In this document: positions 54,688-63,159 of the stretch, piece by piece
How the letters are laid out: every line of letters starts with the position of its first letter
Numbering within the stretch: position 1 is the stretch's first letter
NCBI RefSeq assembly: GCF_000426245.1
Contig: NZ_AUEZ01000002.1
Coordinates: forward strand, 186,001-250,000
From: Bradyrhizobium sp. Ai1a-2
GTDB taxonomy: Bacteria > Pseudomonadota > Alphaproteobacteria > Rhizobiales > Xanthobacteraceae
Reading direction: 5' to 3'
Length of the DNA stretch: 64,000 nucleotides
Notes under the pieces: generated by a model
Databases searched by the model: none
What the model was told of the DNA's origin: nothing
The model's input: only the letters and a program-made list of their open reading frames with translations
Program-made: the position numbers and the translations under genes

Positions 54688-56424
54688 ATGTCATTGGCTA
54701 ACATGGAGACGTTTTCCTCGCTGGTGGCGCTGCTGGCAAAGCGCGCGGAAACGCAGCCCGATGCGCGCGCCTACGTCTTCCTCTCCGATCGCGGCACGGA
54801 GGAAGCGGCCCTCACCTTTCGCGAATTGCATGATGCCGCCCGCGCGCTGGCGGCACGGCTTGGCGAAGTCACCCGGCCTGGCGATCGCGCGATGCTGGTG
54901 TTTCCGCCCGGGCTCGAATTCGTCGTCGCCTTCTTCGGCTGCCTGATCGCGCGCGTGATCGCCGTGCCGATGATGATGCCGCGGCGGCAGAGCGCTCGCG
55001 ACTCCAGCGCCGCGATCATGGCCAATTGCGAACCTGCGATCGCGCTCACCAGTTCCGCCTTCGCTATCCGCGGCGATCTGCAGGAGCGGTTTTCGCGCGA
55101 AGGCCTGCAATGGCTGGCCGTTGATCTCGATACGACGCCAGCGCAGCCCGCGGCCGATCTGCCGCTTCCCGCCCGAGACGATATCGCCTTCCTGCAATAC
55201 ACCTCGGGTTCGACGTCCGAGCCCAAGGGCGTCGCCGTGAGCCACGGCAACCTGCTCGCCAATCTCGAGATGATCCGCATCTCGCTCGGCAATACCGAGC
55301 AGTCGACCTATGTCAATTGGGTGCCGCTCTATCACGACATGGGGCTGATCCTGAATACGCTGGAGGCGCTCTATATCGGTGCGCTCTGCGTGCTGATGGC
55401 GCCGAACGCCTTCACCCAGCGCCCGCTCAACTGGCTGCGCGCGATCAGCGACTACCGCGCCGAGGTCGCCTGCTGCCCGAATTTCGGCTACGACCTCTGC
55501 GTCAGCCGCTATCGCGCCGACCAGATGCAGGACGTCGATCTCTGCTCCTGGAAGATCGCGCTCAACGGCGCCGAACCGGTGCATGCCGAGACGATCAAGC
55601 AATTCATCGAGACCTTCTCCGCACACGGCTTCGATCCCCGCGCGGCGTTCCCGGCCTATGGCATGGCGGAAGCGACGCTGCTGATTTCAGGGGGCGGCCG
55701 CGGCGCCGGCCATGTGACGCGCGATATCGGCCGCGCAGCGCTGCAGGCGCATCGGGTCGAAGCGCCGGCTGATGCGGCGGACAGCCAGACGCTGGTCGGC
55801 TGCGGCCGCGCGCTTGAAGGCGAGCGGATCGCGATCATCGATCCCGACACCTGCGCGCGCCTGCCCGTCGACCAGGTCGGCGAGGTCTGGGTCAACGGAG
55901 CCAATGTCGCGGGCGCCTATTGGAAGAATCCGGAAGCGACCAAGACCGGCTTGCACGCGCGCATCGCGGGCGATGACGACGGCGCGAGCTGGCTGCGCAC
56001 CGGCGACCTCGGCTTTCTGGATCAGACAGGCGAACTCTTCATCACGGGGCGAATCAAGGACCTCATCATCGTCCGCGGCATCAACCACTATCCGCAGGAT
56101 ATCGAGCGGACAGTGCAATCGGCACACACCGCTCTGCGCGCCAATTGCGGCGCGGCGTTCTCGGTCGGCGACGAGCATGGCGACGAACTACTGGTCGTCG
56201 TGCAGGAGGTCGAGCGCACCGAGCGCAACCGCATCGACGGCACCGAGATGAAGGGCCTGATCCGCGAGCACGTCACCGACCAGCACGAATTGTTCACGCG
56301 CCATATCGTGCTGATCCGGCCGGGCACGCTTCCGAAGACCACCAGCGGCAAGATCCAGCGCAGCCTGGCGCGGCGGCTGTGGTCCGAAGGCCGGTTCGAG
56401 GATCTCGCCGCCGACGCGGATTGA
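54688..56424 (+). CDS. fatty acyl-AMP ligase (FAAL-type adenylating enzyme)
   Basis: A 578-residue ANL-superfamily enzyme that activates a fatty acid as acyl-AMP and loads it on an ACP. Start ATG 54688 (MSLANMETFSSLVALLAKRA) or 54703. Adenylation motif YTSGSTSEPKG (171-181), the aromatic/glycine motif AAFPAYGMAEATLLISGG, the ribose-binding TGDLGFLDQTGELFITGRIK, and catalytic Lys555 in TTSGKIQR. The order and the FLQYTSGSTSEPKGV and WVPLYHDMGLI sequences are those of FAALs rather than acyl-CoA synthetases. Its stop abuts the stop of the convergent SGNH-like gene (TGA|TCA). Confidence 0.92.
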   Translation: MSLANMETFSSLVALLAKRAETQPDARAYVFLSDRGTEEAALTFRELHDAARALAARLGEVTRPGDRAMLVFPPGLEFVVAFFGCLIARVIAVPMMMPRRQSARDSSAAIMANCEPAIALTSSAFAIRGDLQERFSREGLQWLAVDLDTTPAQPAADLPLPARDDIAFLQYTSGSTSEPKGVAVSHGNLLANLEMIRISLGNTEQSTYVNWVPLYHDMGLILNTLEALYIGALCVLMAPNAFTQRPLNWLRAISDYRAEVACCPNFGYDLCVSRYRADQMQDVDLCSWKIALNGAEPVHAETIKQFIETFSAHGFDPRAAFPAYGMAEATLLISGGGRGAGHVTRDIGRAALQAHRVEAPADAADSQTLVGCGRALEGERIAIIDPDTCARLPVDQVGEVWVNGANVAGAYWKNPEATKTGLHARIAGDDDGASWLRTGDLGFLDQTGELFITGRIKDLIIVRGINHYPQDIERTVQSAHTALRANCGAAFSVGDEHGDELLVVVQEVERTERNRIDGTEMKGLIREHVTDQHELFTRHIVLIRPGTLPKTTSGKIQRSLARRLWSEGRFEDLAADAD

Positions 56425-57435
56425 TCAGAAATCGATCTTCGCCGCCTCGCCATCGCGGATGCTGGCGGCGACGCCCTCTTGTATCTTGCTTGCGATGCTC
56501 GGGCGGTAGTGGATGAAATCCGCAAAATTCGCGCGGTCGCGGGTCAGCGCATTGTCGATGCGATAGTTGATGAAATTGCTGTTCGGCCGGCCGGCCACGA
56601 CGCGCTTTAAGGCTGCGTCGCACGCCGCACGGTCCGCTGCGGCGGGCGTGCCCGGCTGCGCCATCTTGCTTTGCAGGGTCGGCGGCACGACGATCACGAC
56701 GCTGGTTTCGGGCGAGAGTTTCTTGACGACCGCGTCGAGCCGCGCGACCTCGGGAAGCGTCCCGCGCTCCGCGACGGTCGCGGCAGGCGGCGGATCGCGC
56801 GGCGCATTAGTCTCGCGAAACGTGCCGGGCAGCCAGATATCCTCGTAGCTGAAGAAGCCGGAGGGATCCCGGCGGTGGTGCCAGCCGAGACCGATCGATA
56901 TCCGCTGGAAGGCGTGCTCGATCGCCGGCCATGACAGCAAGCGAGCCGCATAGGTGATCCGGTTCTGGTCATAGAGCCAATCCGGGAATGCGCCCGGCGG
57001 CGACTGCGCCGGAACGTGAGCGCACCAATAGGGATCGACGACGAAGACCAGTGCTCCCACGCGCGAATGATTGCGCAGGAACAAATCCAGCGCCGTGAGC
57101 TGCTCCTGCGGATTGGCGCCGGTCAGATAGAGCTGCACGAAGCGCAGCCCGGTCGCCTCGGACAACTCGGCCGGCTGCAGCATCTGCGCGGTCGAATTGC
57201 CAATGATGGCGGAATCGAAATTTGGATCGCGCGCGCGGCTCGGCGTTGCCGTGAAGGTATTGTGGTCGTCGACGCCTCTGATCCCGAGCAGGCCGAACTT
57301 GCCGGTGTCATAGGGATCGACCAGGATCATCAGCGCGTAGACCAGCACGAGACCGATCACGAGCGTCCTGACGCAGTTGGCCAAGCAACGCCCCCATTCG
57401 GGCGACGTGTCAGAACTGGTAGTAAGCGAAGCCAC
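56425..57435 (-). CDS. membrane-anchored SGNH-like (DltD/AlgJ-like) protein
   Basis: A 336-residue protein with one N-terminal membrane helix (CVRTLVIGLVLVYALMILVD, about 21-40) and a periplasmic domain. DSAIIGNSTAQMLQPAELSE looks like SGNH block I with Ser in GNS, and NFADFIHYRPSIASKI near the end could supply the Asp/His of block V. This architecture and its 26-bp overlap with an MBOAT gene match DltD- or AlgJ/AlgX-type helpers that complete O-acyl transfer in the periplasm. The catalytic assignment is by eye. It has no close named family that I can recognise. Confidence 0.78.
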   Translation of the reverse strand: MASLTTSSDTSPEWGRCLANCVRTLVIGLVLVYALMILVDPYDTGKFGLLGIRGVDDHNTFTATPSRARDPNFDSAIIGNSTAQMLQPAELSEATGLRFVQLYLTGANPQEQLTALDLFLRNHSRVGALVFVVDPYWCAHVPAQSPPGAFPDWLYDQNRITYAARLLSWPAIEHAFQRISIGLGWHHRRDPSGFFSYEDIWLPGTFRETNAPRDPPPAATVAERGTLPEVARLDAVVKKLSPETSVVIVVPPTLQSKMAQPGTPAAADRAACDAALKRVVAGRPNSNFINYRIDNALTRDRANFADFIHYRPSIASKIQEGVAASIRDGEAAKIDF

Positions 57436-58792
57436 GAACGTTCCCTTCTCCGAGCAAGATCAGGATGGCAAGCAAGCCGAGGCCGCCCGCTACGCCAAGC
57501 CAGGGTCGCGGCCGCCGCATCACGCGTTCGACCATGTCCTGCGTTGCCGGCAGCAGGAAGGCCATTAGCGGGACGATCACGAGCGGCCACAAACGCTTCC
57601 CTTCCGAGAGGTTGGGCGCAACGGCGAGGCCGTGGAAGATGTTCAACGCCGCATCCAGCGTGCCGGCGCGGAAGAACACGCCGGTCAGCAGCACGAAGAT
57701 CACCGTCAGCGCCCATCCGACGAGCGCGGGCAGCCGCGGCCCGTAGCGGCGCCACAGCGAGCAGACGACCAGCGCCAGGCCATGCAGCGTGCCCCACAGC
57801 ACGAAGGTCCAGCTCGCGCCGTGCCAGAGGCCGCACAGCGCCATGGTCAGCACCATCACGGCGAAATATTGCAGCTGGTAGAAGCGCCGCGGCACCATGC
57901 GCTTGTTGGCGAGCGGAAAGAACAGATATTCGCGCAGGAACGTCATCAAGGTGATGTGCCAGCGCTGCCAGAAATCCTGGATGCTGGTGGAGCGGAACGG
58001 CGCATCGAAATTGTACGGCAGCTTGACGCCGAACAAGAGGCCGAGCCCGACCGCGATGTCGGAATAGCCGGCGAAGTCGTAGAGGATCTGGATGGCGAAG
58101 CCGAGCGCAAGCCATGCGTCGCCATTGCTCACCGGCCCCTCAAGTGCCCGCGCATAGATCGGATCGATCAGCCGCGCGATGCGGTCGCCGAGCAGGATCT
58201 TTTCGATGAGCCCGATCAGGATGAAGGCGATGCCGATGCAGAATTCGCGCTGCCAGCCCGGCGCATAGACCTTCTTGCCGAACTGCTCCATCACCTGCGA
58301 CCAGCGCACCAGCGGCCCGGCCAGCGCCTGCGGGAAGAAGGAAATGTAGAGCGCGTAGCGGTTCAGTGAATAGGTCGGCGCCTTTCCCTTGCGCAGATCG
58401 ACCAGATACATGATGTGGTGGAAGGTGAAGAAGGAGATGCCGAGCGGCAGCACGATGTCGAGCACCGGCATTGGCCGTCCCAGCGCGAGGCCGATATTGT
58501 AGGCGAGGAAGTTGGCGTATTTGAACCAGCCGAGGACGGCGAGATTGGCGACGATGGCCGCGGTGATGATCCACGACATCTTGGTCCTGGCATAGATCAT
58601 CGCCGCGAACCAGTTGACCAGGATCGACAGGATCAGGAGCAGGACGAAGGGCGGATTGCCGTAGGCGTAGAAGACCAGCGACATCCCGACCAGCGTCCAG
58701 ATCCGCCATTGCGGATGCGGATCGACGAATCGATAGATCAGGATTGCCGTCGGCAGGAAGCCCAGCAGGAAGGGGTAGTCGTTGAACAGCAT
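57410..58792 (-). CDS. MBOAT-family membrane O-acyltransferase
   Basis: A 460-residue multispanning protein starting MLFNDYPFLLGFLPTAILIY, of AlgI/DltB type. The conserved motif IQDFWQRWHITLMTFLREYL holds His279, and the invariant MBOAT histidine is His324 in MALCGLWHGASWTFVLWGTL. LQYFAVMVLTM, AGYSDIAVGLGLLFGVKLPY and NFDAPFRS are other AlgI-like marks. MBOATs of this type receive an acyl group at the cytoplasmic face from a carrier and pass it to an extracytoplasmic acceptor. It is first or second gene of a minus-strand unit with the SGNH-like protein, facing ACP and FAAL. Confidence 0.93.
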   Translation of the reverse strand: MLFNDYPFLLGFLPTAILIYRFVDPHPQWRIWTLVGMSLVFYAYGNPPFVLLLILSILVNWFAAMIYARTKMSWIITAAIVANLAVLGWFKYANFLAYNIGLALGRPMPVLDIVLPLGISFFTFHHIMYLVDLRKGKAPTYSLNRYALYISFFPQALAGPLVRWSQVMEQFGKKVYAPGWQREFCIGIAFILIGLIEKILLGDRIARLIDPIYARALEGPVSNGDAWLALGFAIQILYDFAGYSDIAVGLGLLFGVKLPYNFDAPFRSTSIQDFWQRWHITLMTFLREYLFFPLANKRMVPRRFYQLQYFAVMVLTMALCGLWHGASWTFVLWGTLHGLALVVCSLWRRYGPRLPALVGWALTVIFVLLTGVFFRAGTLDAALNIFHGLAVAPNLSEGKRLWPLVIVPLMAFLLPATQDMVERVMRRPRPWLGVAGGLGLLAILILLGEGNVRGFAYYQF

Positions 58793-58850
58793 CAGCCGGC
58801 GATCTCAGGCATGAACCGGGTTACTCACCTTATCCGCCGGAAGCCGACGA

Positions 58851-59801
58851 CTATCCGTGCTCGAGCTCGGCCGCGTCGAGCGCCGGCTCGTGCAGCCGGC
58901 GCAGCGCGATCTTCTCCGCGCTCGGCACCTTGACATTCCAGGCCAGTCCCAGCGCGGCAAGCAATCGGATGAAGAGATAGCCCGGATCGAATTCGAACCA
59001 TCGCAACCCGAACGCCGCCGAATAAGGGAAGGCATGGTGATTGTTGTGCCACCCCTCGCCCCACGCCAACCATGCCATTACGCCGAGATTGCGGCTGTTG
59101 TCACCCCTGGTGCGGTAGGGACGTGCGCCAAACGTGTGCATGATCGAGTTGATCGCCGACATCCCCTGTTCGACCGCGAACATGCGCACCACGCCGCCCC
59201 AGAGGAACCCGGCCACCGCGCCCCACAGGCTGCCGGCAACGAGCCCTCCAATGGCGGTCGGGATCAACAGCCCCAGCAGCACGCAGACGTAATAATAGCT
59301 ATTGACCCGGACCAGCGCCGGCTGCGCCATCAGGTCCGGTACGTAGTGGGCAACGTTGGGATAATCGTGCTCGATCATCCAGGTCAAATGTGCGTGCAGG
59401 AAGCCGCGCAGGCGGCCGAGGAAGCTCTCGCCATGCAGATTGGGCGAATGCAGGTCGCCCTGGTGATCGCTGAGCTCGTGGTGGCGGCTATGCATCGCGG
59501 CCCAGGATACCATTGGCCCCCGCCCGGCCATCGAGCCCATGATGATCAGCATCGCGCTCACCGCCGTGCCGGTTGCGAAGGCGCGGTGCGTGAACAGCCG
59601 GTGATAGCCGACCGTGAGGCCGAGGCCCGTGACCAGCCAGATTGCAAAGAACAGGCTGATTTCGAGCGCCCCGATCGGGCGATAGAACAAGGCGGCAACC
59701 GCGATCAATGTCCCGATGAATGGCAATACATCGAACAGGATGAAATGCCGCCGCTGCAATCGATGAAAGTGCCGGCTCCGGATAATCCGATGGTCGCGCA
59801 T
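58851..59801 (-). CDS. membrane fatty acid desaturase (acyl-CoA delta-9 type)
   Basis: A 316-residue di-iron membrane desaturase starting MRDHRIIRSRHFHRLQRRHF. The three histidine boxes are complete: HRLFTH (67-72), HSRHH (104-108) and HNNHH (252-256). Box spacing and WLVTGLGLTVGYHRLFTHRA match stearoyl-CoA-type front desaturases that introduce a cis double bond in long acyl chains. Ends 58 bp before the MBOAT start on the same strand, so cotranscription is likely. It may supply the unsaturated acyl chain used by the acyl-transfer genes next to it, or simply membrane lipid. Confidence 0.92.
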   Translation of the reverse strand: MRDHRIIRSRHFHRLQRRHFILFDVLPFIGTLIAVAALFYRPIGALEISLFFAIWLVTGLGLTVGYHRLFTHRAFATGTAVSAMLIIMGSMAGRGPMVSWAAMHSRHHELSDHQGDLHSPNLHGESFLGRLRGFLHAHLTWMIEHDYPNVAHYVPDLMAQPALVRVNSYYYVCVLLGLLIPTAIGGLVAGSLWGAVAGFLWGGVVRMFAVEQGMSAINSIMHTFGARPYRTRGDNSRNLGVMAWLAWGEGWHNNHHAFPYSAAFGLRWFEFDPGYLFIRLLAALGLAWNVKVPSAEKIALRRLHEPALDAAELEHG

Positions 59802-59926
59802 GACTAATGGAACAATTGGGAAACGAGTTCCATCAGTATAGAGGCGACCCACGGCCCGCAACCGTTGCGGCCGATTGTCCCGCCAAACCGCGAAGGCGGG
59901 CGGCCAGTGTTGCAAAAATATCGAGC

Positions 59927-62191
59927 TCACTGCTCGCCGTCGCGCAATCGCCGGTAAACCGCGCCCAGGATGTTGGAATAGTCGTCGGTCCAGACACGCT
60001 GTTTTTCATCGGCCTCGGTCTCGGTCCACGAGTCGGACGAGGCGAGCTTGCCGATATCGTCCTCCTCGCGTGCGGAGATCACGACCGAGGTCGAGAAAAT
60101 GTATTCGCTGTCGCGGCCGGAATCCTCGCTGTAGACCCAGCTCTTGAGGTCGTTAGCCTCGGCGATGCCGACCACGACGCTGGAAAGCTCGAGGTGGCGG
60201 TTGGAGACATGCATGACCACCGCGCCCTGAGGTGCCAGCTTTGCCTTGTAGATCGCCATCGCCTCCTCCGTCGCCAGATGGAACGGGATCGCGTCGGATG
60301 AATAGGCATCGACGATGATGAGGTCGTAGATGCCGTCAGGCTCGCGGGCGAAAGTGAGCCTGGCATCGCCGATCACCGGCTTGAGGTCGGGCGCGCAATT
60401 CTGGATGTAGGTGAAATATTTCGGGTCGCGCGCGGTATCGACCATGGTCTGGTCGATCTCGAAGAACTTCCATTGTTCGCCCGGTTCCGCGGCGCAAGTG
60501 AGCGTGCCCGAGCCGAGCCCGATCACGGCGACCCTGAGCGGAGCGCCCTTGCGCTCGCGCATCGCCGTGATCGCCTGCCCGATGCCGCCGTCCTTGTGAT
60601 AGTACGTAATGGGTTCGGGCCGCCCGGTTGCCGGGGTGCCGTCGTCATTCTTGAATCGCTCGGCGCCGTGAATGGTGGTGCCGTGCATCAGCACGTGATA
60701 CTGGCCGTTCGCCGTCACCACGATCTTGTGCACGCCGAAGAAGCTGCGCACGGTCTCGACCCGCCCTTCATCGGAGGGGTAGGCGCGCAACAGCAGCAGC
60801 GCGACGACGACGGTCGCGAAGATCTTCCAGCGGTTGGCATTGAGCGCGAGCGCCAGCAGCGCCGACAGCACGCCGACCCCGCCGATCACCCACGCCCGCC
60901 GTTCGTCGAACCAGTTGAACAGCGTCCCGGTCGAATAGGACGGCGCGATCAGCGCCACCGCGAGCACGGCAAGGAACGGCCAATACCACGCGCTCCAGCG
61001 CGGCAGCCGCTCGTCGCCGCGGGACGGCCGGCACAGCGCGGCGAGCGACAGCAGGATCGGATATTCGGCCACCCAGGAGAAGGTGAACGGCGCGATCAGG
61101 CCTGCGAACAGGCCGCCGACCATGCCGCCGAACGACAGCGCCACGTAGAAGCCGGTAAGATATTTTGCCGCCGGCCGGGTCCGCGCCAATTCGCCATGGC
61201 AGGCCATCGCGATGATGAAGAAGCAGAGCTGATGGCCGCCAAGCGTCAGCAGCAGGTTCTGCTCGCCACCAACCGCAAGCAGGACGACGACGCCCGCGAT
61301 TGCGAGCGGCTGCAGCATCAGCATCCATTTGTGCGGAAACAGCGGGCGCGACTGGAACACCAGCACCCAGGTCAACAGGTAAAGTGACAGCGGCAAGACC
61401 CAGAGCAGCGGCGCTGCGGCAACGTCGGTCGAGATATGCGCGGTCACCGCGATCAGAAGGCCCGAGGGCACCGCGGCGAGGAAGATCCAGCGCAAGCGCA
61501 ACAGCCACGAGGGCGCCGGCGCATCGGGATCATCGACCGGCAAATTCAATGCCGCCGCGCTCGCGGGCGAACGCAACAGCAGCACGCCGCAACCCGCAAT
61601 CAGCAGGATCAACAGGCCATAGCCGCCGGTCCACATCAGGTTCTGCATGCGCAGCGTGAACATCGGCTCCAGCAGCACCGGATAGGACAGCAGCGCCAGA
61701 AAGCTGCCGATGTTCGAGGACGCGTAGAGGAAGTAAGGATCGGGACCGTTGGGATGGCCGGTGCGCACGAACCAGGCCTGCAGCAGCGGGTTGTTGGCGG
61801 CGAGCGCGAAGAACGGCAGGCCGATCGAGACCGCGAACAGGCCGAGCAACCAGAACGCGTAGCCGGAGTTCGGCGGGTCGCCCCAGCCGCTCGTGATCGC
61901 GAGCGGCAGCGTCAGCATGGCCGCGACCAAAAGCAACAGATGCACCGCGACCGGAGCTGCGCGGCTCTTCAGCTTCATGAGGTAATGCGCGTAGGCGTAG
62001 CCGGCGAGCAGCAGCGACTGGAAGAACACCATCGCCACCGACCACACCGCCGGTGAACCGCCGAGCCGCGGCAGCACCATCTTGGTGAACAGCGGCTGCA
62101 CCGAGAACAACAGGAGCGCGCTGACGAAGATCGCAGTGGTGTAGACGATCAATACCAGCCGGTTTCGCGCGGCGGACGGCTTGGAAGTCAT
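59927..62191 (-). CDS. multispanning protein with C-terminal spermidine-synthase-like domain
   Basis: A 754-residue protein from ATG 62191 (MTSKPSAARNRLVLIVYTTA), with GGAG upstream; the longer open frame upstream is a repeat region. Residues about 10-500 contain twelve or so membrane helices. Residues about 520-754 form a SpeE-like Rossmann domain: VAVIGLGSGTLTCAAEPGEQ (nucleotide loop), FFEIDQTMVDTARDPKYFTY and YDLIIVDAYSSDAIPFHLAT. The DAYSSDAIP loop differs from the DSTDP-type loop of true spermidine synthases, so aminopropyl transfer is doubtful. Its function is unknown. Same strand as the desaturase 125 bp downstream. Confidence 0.88.
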   Translation of the reverse strand: MTSKPSAARNRLVLIVYTTAIFVSALLLFSVQPLFTKMVLPRLGGSPAVWSVAMVFFQSLLLAGYAYAHYLMKLKSRAAPVAVHLLLLVAAMLTLPLAITSGWGDPPNSGYAFWLLGLFAVSIGLPFFALAANNPLLQAWFVRTGHPNGPDPYFLYASSNIGSFLALLSYPVLLEPMFTLRMQNLMWTGGYGLLILLIAGCGVLLLRSPASAAALNLPVDDPDAPAPSWLLRLRWIFLAAVPSGLLIAVTAHISTDVAAAPLLWVLPLSLYLLTWVLVFQSRPLFPHKWMLMLQPLAIAGVVVLLAVGGEQNLLLTLGGHQLCFFIIAMACHGELARTRPAAKYLTGFYVALSFGGMVGGLFAGLIAPFTFSWVAEYPILLSLAALCRPSRGDERLPRWSAWYWPFLAVLAVALIAPSYSTGTLFNWFDERRAWVIGGVGVLSALLALALNANRWKIFATVVVALLLLRAYPSDEGRVETVRSFFGVHKIVVTANGQYHVLMHGTTIHGAERFKNDDGTPATGRPEPITYYHKDGGIGQAITAMRERKGAPLRVAVIGLGSGTLTCAAEPGEQWKFFEIDQTMVDTARDPKYFTYIQNCAPDLKPVIGDARLTFAREPDGIYDLIIVDAYSSDAIPFHLATEEAMAIYKAKLAPQGAVVMHVSNRHLELSSVVVGIAEANDLKSWVYSEDSGRDSEYIFSTSVVISAREEDDIGKLASSDSWTETEADEKQRVWTDDYSNILGAVYRRLRDGEQ

Positions 62192-62405
62192 GAAAGCTCC
62201 GGCTTGGGCCCGGCGGACGCCGATGGCGAGATTTCCGGCGGATGCATTCCGGAGGTTGCTTGAGCATATGGCAGTATGGCGGGGAATGTAACCCGATAAC
62301 GTTGACTTGACGACGTGGCGCTGTGGAACAACAACACGCGTCAATATTACGGTTTCATAACTGAGTACCTCGCAATGCGGGAGGTCGTCGTTGCGAACCA
62401 CTACT

Positions 62406-62492
62406 CCCCCGTCATTGCGAGCGCGGCGAAGCAATCCATAGCGCCACAAGCGGAGACGTGGATTGCTTCGCTGGCGCTCGCAATGACGGGGG
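62406..62492. repeat. palindromic repeat, CCCCCGTCATTGCGAGCGC arms
   Basis: Perfect 19-bp terminal inverted arms at 62406-62424 and 62474-62492, plus inner GAAGCAATCCA/TGGATTGCTTC arms. It belongs to a GTCATTGCGAGCG repeat class common in this group of bacteria and is similar in style to the element inside uvrD. Confidence 0.8.
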
Positions 62493-62525
62493 ATGAGACC
62501 GGGTTCAAGTGTCAAACAGCAATTC

Positions 62526-62611
62526 CGTAGGATGGGTAGAGCGCAGCGAAACCCATCGCGATGGAGCAAGCCGCGCGATGATGGGTTTCGCTGCGCTCTA
62601 CCCATCCTACG
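62526..62611. repeat. 31-bp perfect inverted repeat (CGTAGGATGGGTAGAGCGC class)
   Basis: The left arm, 62526-62556, starts CGTAGGATGGGTAGAGCGCA; the right arm, 62581-62611, is its exact complement; the loop is 24 bp. It could form a very stable hairpin or cruciform. It is the most symmetrical element in the window. Confidence 0.85.
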
Positions 62612-62639
62612 TCTGATTCAAACAGCGGATATGAGTCTG

Positions 62640-63115
62640 TGTTCTCGCGGCATGGATTGCCCGAGCTTTGCATCTCGTTTCACCCTCTCATTGAACAGAG
62701 GGCGCAGGGAAAGCCGGGTGCTGGTTGCACCCGTGGGTCCCGTGCAACAAAAAGCACGGGGGTAGGACCACAGGTTCAACCGAAGCATTCCGGCTTTCCC
62801 TGCGCGATGGTGTTACGGCTTACTTCGTGCTCTCCCCGGTGACCGGGCTCTTTTGCCACCGTCACTTCACAAGAAGCTTAGCGCCAGCGTCGGGGCGCCA
62901 GGACCACACGACTTCGCCGTCCGCGAGTGCCACGCTCGTCAGTCGCAGCACCCTCGTCCACCGCATCTCACCGCAACGTTCGTGACGATCGCGACCCGCC
63001 CCTCATCCGCCGTGAGACGCGCGGAGTTAAATCACTGATTTGCCCGACGGGTTAAGTGATTTATTTTTCGCGTGACGGATGGACAGACTTTTGGTGATTT
63101 GCCCGTCGGGTTGTT
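62640..63115. repeat. long non-palindromic repetitive element typical of Bradyrhizobium (tentative)
   Basis: A stretch beginning near GTTCTCGCGGCATGGATTGC and including AACAGAGGGCGCAGGGAAAG, GTGCAACAAAAAGCACGGGG and CTCTCCCCGGTGACCGGGCT. I recognise this as a sequence recurring across Bradyrhizobium genomes; that is memory, not comparison. Two copies of TGATTTGCCCG.CGGGTT (about 63037 and 63098) mark the right end. No open frame of quality. Confidence 0.5.
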
Positions 63116-63159
63116 TTGTCGCATCCAGTCGGCAAGCTCCTCAAGAGAATGAAGCGGAC

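Larger units (their letters stand above)
62192..63159. other. 968-bp gene-free block with clustered repeats
   Basis: No convincing coding frame. It contains three distinct repeat types in succession (listed separately) and lies between divergent genes, so promoters for both must be at its edges. The coding-looking frames inside follow the repeat sequence and are not credible genes. Confidence 0.7.
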
